A stretch of 5,166 bases of DNA from Pseudomonadota bacterium. GTDB lineage: Bacteria; Desulfobacterota; Desulfobacteria; Desulfobacterales; C00003060. Position numbers and translations under genes: made by a program. Below the pieces are notes generated by a model. That model had not been told where the DNA came from, did no database searches, and was given only the letters and a program-made list of their open reading frames with translations. Of the stretch, positions 1 through 5,166 are shown piece by piece (position 1 is the first letter of the stretch; every line of letters begins with the position of its first letter). The stretch is taken from positions 1 through 5,166 of the forward strand of contig JADFWI010000355.1 of assembly GCA_015222985.1 (NCBI GenBank). Direction: 5' to 3'.

Positions 1-1109
1 CTCCAGACATAAAACGATAAGTAGCCTGCTTTTTTGAATTTCACATCAAACTGTGATGGTTTGATTACAAGAGTGCCGAAGTGCTTTTGAGATGGGAAGA
101 GGTCAAGCTTCCCTTTGTACGTACCAGGTTTGAGTTCGTTGGATTGTGCTAGTTGAAAGTTAAACAGCATTTTGTCTTTCGTGGTTCTTATCTCTAAAGG
201 ATAGTCCTGTGGAATTTCAGAAGGGTTGTCCGGATCAAAACTGATGCGTCCGGTTATCGGAGGCGGCTCGTTGATTTTGTCCGCCTGTACGTTTAAAGAG
301 ACGTGTTTCTGGTATGGCCCCACACGGTCATAAGGGATTGTACCGAAATCTATTGCTTTCAAATCGGGCAGTTCAAGGCCGGATCTCACTGTTTCAGCAA
401 AATTGGTCAATGCTCTCTCTAATGACAGGCGATTAAAATCTGTCAGATCGACAAGATGTCCCCCCTTGCCTAACTTCGTTACAAGAGACTTGGCATCATT
501 GAATGCTTCCCATTTTAAGACACCAAGCCAGACATTCAATTCGTGCTCCCTCCCAAGTAATGAGATTTTCTTGAAGTTGGCCATATCTTTCTTCTTTCTT
601 GCCTCTTTTTTCTCTTTTGACCATTTGTTGGAATACGGTTCAGACTTTCCGTCTGTGAATACGTACAGTGCGTTGGTGTGAAAGAATTTACTATATTGTC
701 CTGCGAAATCCGTAGCCTGGACAATGGCTTCAGAAATGAATGTCAAGCTGCCACTCTTCTTGTTCAGCCTGACCAGTCTATCTTTGATCGGAAGGATATC
801 ATTTTCGGTCTGGTACAGGGCTGTTGCTTCCAGTTTCACCCCTTCATCAAACGAAAAAATGGTTATCCTGTCTCCGGCCTTGATGATATTCTTGCTGCCG
901 TCGAGAAATTCGGTGCCAATTTTGTCTGTAATTACTCTTAGCAGGTCTATATGGCCTTTCCTTTTCATACTTCCACTTGTATCGATACAAAATATCCAGT
1001 GAACGTTAGGTGAGTAGCTCTTACCCCAGCAATCGGGTTTTATGACGCTGAACAAACACGTGAACATGACAAATGTGCAGATCGATATCATGTATTTTTT
1101 TCGGTGCAT
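1..1109 (-). CDS. Exported von Willebrand factor A (VWA) domain protein, C-terminus cut by window edge
   Basis: An open frame runs leftward from an ATG at 1109 to the window edge: 369 complete codons and no stop, so the C-terminus is missing. The N-terminus (residues 1-30) is a basic stretch (HRKK), a hydrophobic core and then KPDCWGK, which reads as a signal peptide or uncleaved membrane anchor; there is no classical lipobox. Residues about 36-240 form a VWA domain. The MIDAS metal site looks complete: DTSGSM at 43-48 supplies D43, S45 and S47, T123 lies in SLTFISEAI, and D153 lies in FTDGK. A lysine-rich segment interrupts the domain around 164-175. Residues about 265-369 look beta-rich, possibly an Ig-like sandwich. 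VWA domains bind a divalent metal and usually mediate protein-protein contacts outside the cytoplasm; the partner is unknown. The start is supported by a strong Shine-Dalgarno. The gene looks more AT-rich than the kinase gene. Fold confident, role unknown. Confidence 0.9.
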   Translation of the reverse strand, partial: MHRKKYMISICTFVMFTCLFSVIKPDCWGKSYSPNVHWIFCIDTSGSMKRKGHIDLLRVITDKIGTEFLDGSKNIIKAGDRITIFSFDEGVKLEATALYQTENDILPIKDRLVRLNKKSGSLTFISEAIVQATDFAGQYSKFFHTNALYVFTDGKSEPYSNKWSKEKKEARKKKDMANFKKISLLGREHELNVWLGVLKWEAFNDAKSLVTKLGKGGHLVDLTDFNRLSLERALTNFAETVRSGLELPDLKAIDFGTIPYDRVGPYQKHVSLNVQADKINEPPPITGRISFDPDNPSEIPQDYPLEIRTTKDKMLFNFQLAQSNELKPGTYKGKLDLFPSQKHFGTLVIKPSQFDVKFKKAGYLSFYVW

Positions 1110-1115
1110 TTTACT

Positions 1116-1121
1116 CCTCCT
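1116..1121 (-). promoter_or_regulatory. Strong ribosome binding site of the VWA gene
   Basis: Read on the minus strand this is AGGAGG, a perfect Shine-Dalgarno core six bases upstream of the ATG at 1109. It fixes the start of the VWA gene. Further upstream, AGTCAA at 1184-1189 reads TTGACT on the minus strand and resembles a -35 box, but no good -10 box lies at the right distance, so I do not call a promoter. Confidence 0.8.
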
Positions 1122-1679
1122 GTAAGTACGTGAAGGAACCTGACTTCAATGAGGTGTTTTGGTAGAAATATTTGGCTCCTCTCAGTCAAAAAGCTGGCGC
1201 CTCATCCAATGGCCGCGGATAACGTTTCCGGATGAACCGCAACATTTTCTCGGAGTGTTACGCAACTTGCATGCCATTGGCTATAAGTACTTCAGACGGA
1301 GACTTCTTCAATGGATTCTCTTTTCGATTGAGTGAAGTAGATATGAAGAAGATTATTGAATACGCGAGTCCGTGAAATTCGTGCCTGGAGTCTTGGCTGA
1401 AAAGGCTTTAAGGCAGGTTGGGAGACCCTATGAATGTAGCAAAAAGGACTATGTGAAAAGCCAGTGGGACTTTGTTGTGCTTTTTTGGGGAGAGAAGGGG
1501 GCGAGACGGGTTTTAGTGATTTGCGGGGGATATGTTCCTTCATCGCAATTACAATATTGAAACCTAACTTTCGGGCCGGCGGACTAAGGTGCTATTATCG
1601 GATTTCAAGATTCTTTTCTGTGCTGTACGGGGCAAATAGCCCATTGTCAAACTAAGGCCATTCTGGTAGGTTTTTTGCC
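1122..1679. other. Intergenic stretch between divergent genes, no convincing gene; possible decayed ORF
   Basis: No reading frame on either strand here has a good start, a ribosome site and protein-like content together. On the plus strand the frame starting at 1153 is open to 1560 except for TGA codons at 1333-1335 and 1357-1359. Its first part contains LIQWPRITFPDEPQHFLG and its second part RPYECSKKDYVKSQW. These look moderately protein-like but match no family I recognise. The pattern fits either a pseudogene with two nonsense changes or chance openness. A small hairpin at 1630-1642 (GGGC, loop AAATA, GCCC) has no T-run and is not a terminator. TTGTCA at 1644-1649 with TAGGTT 17 bases later resembles a weak sigma-70 promoter, but it would put the transcript start at the kinase ATG. 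The regulatory region of both divergent genes must lie here, yet no clear operator or riboswitch is visible. Confidence 0.5.
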
Positions 1680-3368
1680 ATGGAAAATCGCGAAAAAGCA
1701 AAGCTGCTCAAGAGGATTCTGGACAGTCAGGGCCTTCCCTCGCTATCGCCTCTTGCCATCAAGTTGGTTGAACTCGCTGCGGACGACCGGAGCTCTGCAC
1801 GGGATTTGGCCGCAATCATTGAACAGGACCCCGGTCTGGCTACGCGGCTTCTGAGATTAGTTGGCAGCGCTTTTTTTGCTCGGCCACAGCCGGTCGCCTC
1901 TATCTCCCAGGCAGTTGTCCTGCTGGGTTTCAAGAGGGTGCGCATCATGGGTTTAACCCTTTCTCTGCGGGACACATTTCCCATGGGCGAGACAGAGGGC
2001 ATGGACTACAATCATTTCTGGAAGACCTCTTTGTATCGAGCGCTAATTGCACATGATTTTGCCCGGTGCGCGCAGTCAGGCAGCCTTGACCCGGAAGAAG
2101 CCTTTGTGGCGGGCTTGATCCTGGAAATCGGCATGCTTTTGCTTTATCAGACGGCTTGTCCCGAGGAAATGAGGAAGAGCTTTCCTGGCGGAAACCTACC
2201 CCTGGAAGAGGCCGTTTCCTGGGAGGAGAAAAATCTGGGCGTCAATCACAGGGAGGTAGGGAGCCTCATTCTGCGACGCTGGCGGTTTTCAGCCGATCTG
2301 GTGGATAGCCAGAGTTATTTCGGGCGTAAGGCCATTGAGCCACACAAGCCGATCCTGTGCAAGATCGTGGAGCTGGCAAGGAGAGCAACGGAAACCGTTT
2401 TCGGCCAGACTGCGGATTTGCATGAGCTGCAAAGACTGGCTCAAGACCTCCTGAAGTTGGAACCCCAAGGGGTGAACGTCATTCTGTCAGAGGCCTTTGA
2501 TAAGGTAGAAGACCTGGCCGAGCAACTCCTTATCGAGGTTGATTCACAGACCGACATAATAAGGGTAATGGAAAACGCAAATCAGGCCCTCGGTCGGATA
2601 AACGCCTCCATGAACACTTCCCTTCAGGGACTTTTGGACCAGGTGGGCCAGTATGACCGATCACTTTCCCGGATATCTGAGGAAATGAGCCAAAGCCGCA
2701 GAGATATCCTTCAAAATACTCTGGACGCGGTGGCCCACGAGATTCGCAACCCACTGCTTGCCATCGGGGGCTTTGCCAGGAGGCTGGCACACCAGGCCGA
2801 CGCAGAAGATCATGGCAGGCAATATGCCAAAATCATTGCCGAAGAGTCTATACGGCTGGAGCGAATCTTAAAGGAGATCCTGGAATATACACGAGCTTAC
2901 GAGCCCGCCTTTGCCGAGAAAGACATTGTTAGAGTAACAGACAAGGTCCTTGATGAATTTCGAGATCTCTTCCGCGAAAAAGGCATCGACGTGGTCAGGG
3001 ATTTTCCTGAAGAACCGGTCCGGGTTCCTGTGGATACGGACGGAATTTCCAGGGTCTTGCGACAGCTTGTGAAGAACGCCATTGGCATGATTGGTCAAGA
3101 CGGTGGCGCTGTAGCCGTGACCGTTCAACCCTTCCGGCAAACCAGGCAAGTATGCATCGGCATTTCTGACAACGGGCGCCCCATGCCGGATGACATACGC
3201 GATGCCTTAGAGGAGTCGAACCCTTCCACCAAGACCTTTAGCGTCGGCCTGGGTCTTCCCATGGCACGAAAAATCATAGAGGCTCACAATGGCAGAATTC
3301 AATTGGAAGTCCGGGATGGCGTGGGTAATAGCGTGAGGTTTTTCCTTCCGATGTCGCAGTCTCATTGA
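1680..3368 (+). CDS. HDOD domain-histidine kinase fusion protein (soluble, orphan sensor kinase)
   Basis: This 562-residue protein has no membrane segment or signal peptide and should be cytosolic. Residues about 12-215 form an HDOD domain, seen in LPSLSPLAIKLVEL (19-32), DPGLATRLLRLV (50-61) and HREVGSLILRRW (190-201). The metal-binding His-Asp pair of true HD hydrolases is absent: LILEIG (146-151) replaces the usual LLHDIG, and FWKTSL (113-118) has Thr where His is common. The domain is therefore probably a non-catalytic signalling module. Residues about 290-345 are helical and coiled-coil-like. The dimerisation/phosphoacceptor (HisKA) helix follows, with H353 in VAHEIRNPL (351-359). The ATPase domain (about 451-557) has an N box with N466 (LVKNAI), a G1 box D497-N-G499 and a G2 box GLGL (523-526), so autokinase activity is expected. 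There is no receiver domain and no response regulator nearby, so its target is unknown. The start has a weak ribosome site (TGGTAGG, 1664-1670). The lipoprotein gene follows after 96 bases. Confidence 0.93.
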   Translation: MENREKAKLLKRILDSQGLPSLSPLAIKLVELAADDRSSARDLAAIIEQDPGLATRLLRLVGSAFFARPQPVASISQAVVLLGFKRVRIMGLTLSLRDTFPMGETEGMDYNHFWKTSLYRALIAHDFARCAQSGSLDPEEAFVAGLILEIGMLLLYQTACPEEMRKSFPGGNLPLEEAVSWEEKNLGVNHREVGSLILRRWRFSADLVDSQSYFGRKAIEPHKPILCKIVELARRATETVFGQTADLHELQRLAQDLLKLEPQGVNVILSEAFDKVEDLAEQLLIEVDSQTDIIRVMENANQALGRINASMNTSLQGLLDQVGQYDRSLSRISEEMSQSRRDILQNTLDAVAHEIRNPLLAIGGFARRLAHQADAEDHGRQYAKIIAEESIRLERILKEILEYTRAYEPAFAEKDIVRVTDKVLDEFRDLFREKGIDVVRDFPEEPVRVPVDTDGISRVLRQLVKNAIGMIGQDGGAVAVTVQPFRQTRQVCIGISDNGRPMPDDIRDALEESNPSTKTFSVGLGLPMARKIIEAHNGRIQLEVRDGVGNSVRFFLPMSQSH

Positions 3369-3369
3369 T

Positions 3370-3384
3370 TTTCTGATTCAGAAA
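3370..3384. repeat. 15-bp perfect palindrome after the kinase gene
   Basis: TTTCTGA at 3370-3376 is exactly mirrored as TCAGAAA at 3378-3384 around a single central base. It begins two bases after the kinase stop codon and 80 bases before the lipoprotein start. In RNA it could form a six-pair stem with a three-base loop, but no T-run follows, so it is a poor intrinsic terminator. As DNA it has the form of a dimeric-repressor operator for the downstream pair of genes. Function is inferred only, and an AT-rich palindrome of this size can occur by chance. Confidence 0.4.
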
Positions 3385-3446
3385 TACCCCGGCTGTTGAT
3401 GTCCTTGCTTTCAAGTTTTTCAGCTCAGATGCCGATAGGGCCTGAA

Positions 3447-3455
3447 AGGAAGGAG
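3447..3455 (+). promoter_or_regulatory. Ribosome binding site that sets the lipoprotein start
   Basis: The purine-rich run AAGGAAGGAG lies about nine bases upstream of the ATG at 3465. The alternative in-frame starts at 3396 (TTG) and 3399 (ATG) have no comparable site and would place an unnatural 22-23 residues before the lipoprotein signal. This site therefore favours the start at 3465. Confidence 0.7.
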
Positions 3456-3464
3456 ACCGCTGAA

Positions 3465-4031
3465 ATGTTTAAATCTAAGACCGTTACCCGTTCAACGTAC
3501 CTTGTTATCTGCCTTGGGTTTTTTGTTGGATGCATGAGTACTGATCATTATGTCAAACAAGATGCAAAGTTTTCTCGATTCAAACGGGCGGCCGTCCTGC
3601 CATTTGCTCCTCCACCTGAAGTGCCGAAGGAACAAGCATCCGGCATCTGTGAAGGCGTGGCTGATATTGTTGCCACGCAGCTCCTGAAAAAAGGATGGGA
3701 CGTGGTAGAGCGTGCCCGCGTGCAAGCGATTTTTGAGGAGCGCAATCTTGAAATAAGCGAGTTCCCGGTAGGAACCAATCTCGACAAGGTGCGTCAGCTG
3801 TTGGCGGTCGATTGTTTTGTGACCGGTTCCATAACGGAGTGGCGTGAATTCATAGCCTTTCGTAATGACGGTGGTGTCGGGATTACCATAAAAATCTATG
3901 ACGGCTACACAGGTCAATTAGTGTGGTCAGGCTCCGGCACTAGCACTTTAACTTTGCTTGACGATAAACGACAGAGCTATCATGCCCAGAGAATCATAAA
4001 AGACCTTTGCAACAACATTCCCGCTGGCTAA
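3465..4031 (+). CDS. CsgG/LpoB-like outer-membrane lipoprotein
   Basis: This is a 188-residue protein from the ATG at 3465; the frame is open back to 3396, but the Shine-Dalgarno and signal peptide support the later start. Residues 1-23 are a lipoprotein signal: basic start (MFKSK), hydrophobic core, then FVGC with the lipidated cysteine at C23. The +2 residue is Met rather than Asp, which in Gram-negatives predicts transfer to the outer membrane. Residues about 38-165 follow the pattern of the CsgG/FlgO/LpoB-like alpha/beta fold: KRAAVLPF (40-47), a helix ending in ATQLLKKG (70-77), WDVVERARVQAIFEE (78-92), CFVTGSITEW (117-126) and VGITIKIYDGYTGQLVW (138-154). Family members act in curli export, flagella or activation of peptidoglycan synthases, usually by binding other envelope proteins. 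No curli or flagellar gene is nearby, so the specific role is unknown. It is much shorter than CsgG itself and lacks room for the pore-forming hairpins, so it is more likely an accessory periplasm-facing lipoprotein. Confidence 0.85.
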   Translation: MFKSKTVTRSTYLVICLGFFVGCMSTDHYVKQDAKFSRFKRAAVLPFAPPPEVPKEQASGICEGVADIVATQLLKKGWDVVERARVQAIFEERNLEISEFPVGTNLDKVRQLLAVDCFVTGSITEWREFIAFRNDGGVGITIKIYDGYTGQLVWSGSGTSTLTLLDDKRQSYHAQRIIKDLCNNIPAG

Positions 4032-4047
4032 AAAACGGTTTAATGAT

Positions 4048-4224
4048 ATGAAAGAACACAACAACACTGATCATGACCATGAGATGCGTCAACGTTTCGC
4101 CGAGCAAACTGCAAAGTTCTGGGAAGAATGTAAGAAAAAGGACGACGGTGACTGGCTGCGCGTAGAGGAGGCCCGCACGGATGTGCACCTCCAAGATGAT
4201 CGGTCTAAGGCAACTTCCCAATAG
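4048..4224 (+). CDS. Small highly charged protein of unknown function
   Basis: This is a 58-residue frame from ATG 4048 to TAG 4222-4224, starting 16 bases after the lipoprotein stop. It is rich in Asp, Glu, Lys, Arg and His with almost no hydrophobic stretches: it opens MKEHNNTDHDHE, continues with a probable amphipathic helix around QRFAEQTAKFWEECKKK (14-30), then DDGDWLRVEEAR (31-42). There is no signal peptide or membrane segment, so it should be cytosolic. I recognise no family. The Shine-Dalgarno is poor; translation may depend on coupling with the gene upstream. A second ATG at 4044 opens only a three-codon frame (ATG ATA TGA) that overlaps this start. Protein-like composition and tight spacing support a real gene; the short length and weak ribosome site count against it. 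Confidence 0.6.
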   Translation: MKEHNNTDHDHEMRQRFAEQTAKFWEECKKKDDGDWLRVEEARTDVHLQDDRSKATSQ

Positions 4225-4272
4225 CTTGGGTTTCCCTCCACGGAGAAAAAACTACCCGGGTTCTTTGATGAG

Positions 4273-5070
4273 CTACGAAAAAAGGATGGGATGCGTTTCC
4301 AAAAAATAGATCTCCAAACGTTTTTGATAGCCCTCTTGTAACACCTTGATCATTTCAGGAAACCCGTAATCCGTAGTGCCTATCGTGCGCACTGGCAGGG
4401 CCTCAATGACCGAGTTGGTGACAAAGGCCCCGTCAAATCGGTTCAGATCTGCCGGCGTCACCTTCGATTCGGTCAAGGAGAGGCCAATCGTCCCGGCAAC
4501 TTTAATGATCTGCTTGCGTGTTATACCTGGAAGGAGGCCTGCATCTACCGGCGGCGTAATGATCCTCCCTTTGTTCAAGAAGAACACGTTAGTGACACTC
4601 CCCTCAGTAATCTCGCCACGCTCGTTCGTAAAGAGGGCATCAAACAACCCCTCCCCTCTGGCCCAGTTGAAAACAAAGATGTTTTCCAAGTAGGAAGTTG
4701 TCTTGAACCTTACCAAAGGAGACTGAGAAAATCTCTGAAAAGGGGCCAAGGCCAGCTTCACCCTTGAATCCTGCCAGGCCCGGATCCCGTGCAAGGGTTC
4801 CCACGTTGTCTGGAAGGCTGTTTTTTCGACACTGTGATCTCCATAAGAGATCAGGTTGAGCCGAAGGCGGGCCTCTGTGCCGGCTGGAATTTCCTTTAGG
4901 GCCAGTATCAATGCATCCATAGCTTTTTTTCTAGAGAAGGGGAGGGCGAAAAAACGGCACCCGTCGGCCATGCGGTCCAAATGATCCTCTACAAAGGCGA
5001 CCTTTCTGCCTGCATAGACCCGAAACGTCTCAAAGAGGCCTTCACCAAAAAAGATGGTTCGGTTTTTCAT
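4273..5070 (-). CDS. pabC: Aminodeoxychorismate lyase (class IV PLP enzyme)
   Basis: This 265-residue protein belongs to fold-type IV pyridoxal-phosphate enzymes, which comprise aminodeoxychorismate lyase, branched-chain aminotransferases and D-amino acid aminotransferases. Aminodeoxychorismate lyase splits 4-amino-4-deoxychorismate into p-aminobenzoate and pyruvate in the folate pathway. Visible family marks are FFGEGLFETFRVY (7-19) at the N-terminus, the Schiff-base lysine K123 in RFKTTSYLEN (121-130), and the class IV signature from E156 (EGSVTNVFF, 156-164) through T172, L180-P-G182-I183 to R185. E156 is expected to contact the cofactor pyridine nitrogen. Length suits the family. The start codon directly follows the stop of the preceding pabB-like gene with no gap, so translation is probably coupled, and this neighbour is the main reason for choosing the lyase over an aminotransferase. 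The gene converges on the small-protein gene with 48 bases between them and no convincing terminator. Confidence 0.85.
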   Translation of the reverse strand: MKNRTIFFGEGLFETFRVYAGRKVAFVEDHLDRMADGCRFFALPFSRKKAMDALILALKEIPAGTEARLRLNLISYGDHSVEKTAFQTTWEPLHGIRAWQDSRVKLALAPFQRFSQSPLVRFKTTSYLENIFVFNWARGEGLFDALFTNERGEITEGSVTNVFFLNKGRIITPPVDAGLLPGITRKQIIKVAGTIGLSLTESKVTPADLNRFDGAFVTNSVIEALPVRTIGTTDYGFPEMIKVLQEGYQKRLEIYFLETHPILFS

Positions 5071-5166
5071 CTATAATTCAATTCCAAGTGCCATCATGGA
5101 AGCTTTTGCCTTGAGGATACTCTCCTCATATTCTCCTTCAGGGTCTGAATCAGCCACAATACCCCC
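5071..5166 (-). CDS. pabB: C-terminus of aminodeoxychorismate synthase component I (chorismate-binding family), partial
   Basis: Only the last 31 residues and the TAG stop (5071-5073) are inside the window; the rest lies beyond the right edge. The segment begins GGIVADSDPEGEYEES and continues to a helix ending ALGIEL. The GIVADSDPE..YEE pattern is the conserved C-terminal signature of the chorismate-binding enzymes PabB and TrpE, which aminate chorismate using ammonia from a glutaminase partner. The adjoining pabC-like gene favours PabB (p-aminobenzoate branch) over TrpE (tryptophan branch). The fragment is too short to decide alone. Confidence 0.85.
   Translation of the reverse strand, partial: GGIVADSDPEGEYEESILKAKASMMALGIEL

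Noticed and set aside
117..124. GTACGTAC palindrome
   Set aside because: It lies inside the VWA coding sequence and is short enough to be chance.
403..1002. Several frames of about 60-90 residues on the plus strand, and one in another minus-strand frame, opposite or within the VWA gene
   Set aside because: They are shadows of the long minus-strand VWA frame, which has a signal peptide, conserved MIDAS residues and a strong ribosome site.
1292..1543. An 83-residue minus-strand frame, rich in Pro, Ser and Arg
   Set aside because: No Shine-Dalgarno before its ATG, no recognisable domain and low-complexity composition; it overlaps the equally doubtful plus-strand frame.
1464..1655. A 63-residue plus-strand frame starting with GTG
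   Set aside because: No ribosome site and no family resemblance; most likely chance in non-coding DNA.
3396..3464. A 23-residue N-terminal extension of the lipoprotein from TTG 3396 or ATG 3399
   Set aside because: It lacks a ribosome site and would bury the lipoprotein signal; the start at 3465 has both a Shine-Dalgarno and a signal peptide of normal length.
4225..4272. A possible bidirectional terminator between the convergent genes, including CTCC-AC-GGAG followed by an A-run and the palindrome ACCCGGGT
   Set aside because: The stems are too short or have no room for a loop; neither strand shows a stable hairpin followed directly by a T-run.

Overview
The window reads as part of the chromosome of a Gram-negative bacterium. 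The evidence is a lipoprotein signal whose +2 residue predicts outer-membrane sorting, and a secreted von Willebrand factor A (VWA) protein. A cytosolic HDOD domain fused to a histidine kinase, beside CsgG-like lipoproteins and pabBC folate genes, fits a deltaproteobacterium (Desulfobacterota) best. That placement is inferred from protein style, not from a marker gene.

Layout, left to right. Positions 1-1109 (minus) hold an exported VWA-domain protein with an intact metal-binding MIDAS site; its C-terminus runs off the left edge. Positions 1122-1679 hold no convincing gene. One forward frame there is open from 1153 to 1560 apart from two stops, which could be a decayed gene or chance. Positions 1680-3368 (plus) encode a 562-residue soluble protein with an N-terminal HDOD domain, a helical linker and a complete histidine kinase core. 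Ninety-six bases later is a 188-residue lipoprotein of the CsgG/LpoB-like fold (3465-4031). Sixteen bases after that is a 58-residue, highly charged protein of unknown function (4048-4224). A 15-bp perfect palindrome sits just after the kinase stop codon. On the opposite strand, converging on this group, are a class IV PLP enzyme, probably aminodeoxychorismate lyase (pabC, 4273-5070), and immediately upstream of it the C-terminus of a chorismate-utilising synthase, probably pabB (5071-5166, cut by the right edge).

How the genes relate. pabB and pabC abut with no gap and would together convert chorismate to p-aminobenzoate for folate synthesis. The kinase, lipoprotein and small protein are co-directional and may be co-transcribed, but only the lipoprotein and small protein are close enough to suggest coupling. 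No response regulator is present, so the kinase has no visible partner. The VWA gene is divergent from the kinase across about 570 bases. Nothing here is clearly a mobile element, CRISPR array or RNA gene. The least ordinary item is the HDOD-kinase fusion and its lipoprotein/small-protein neighbours.
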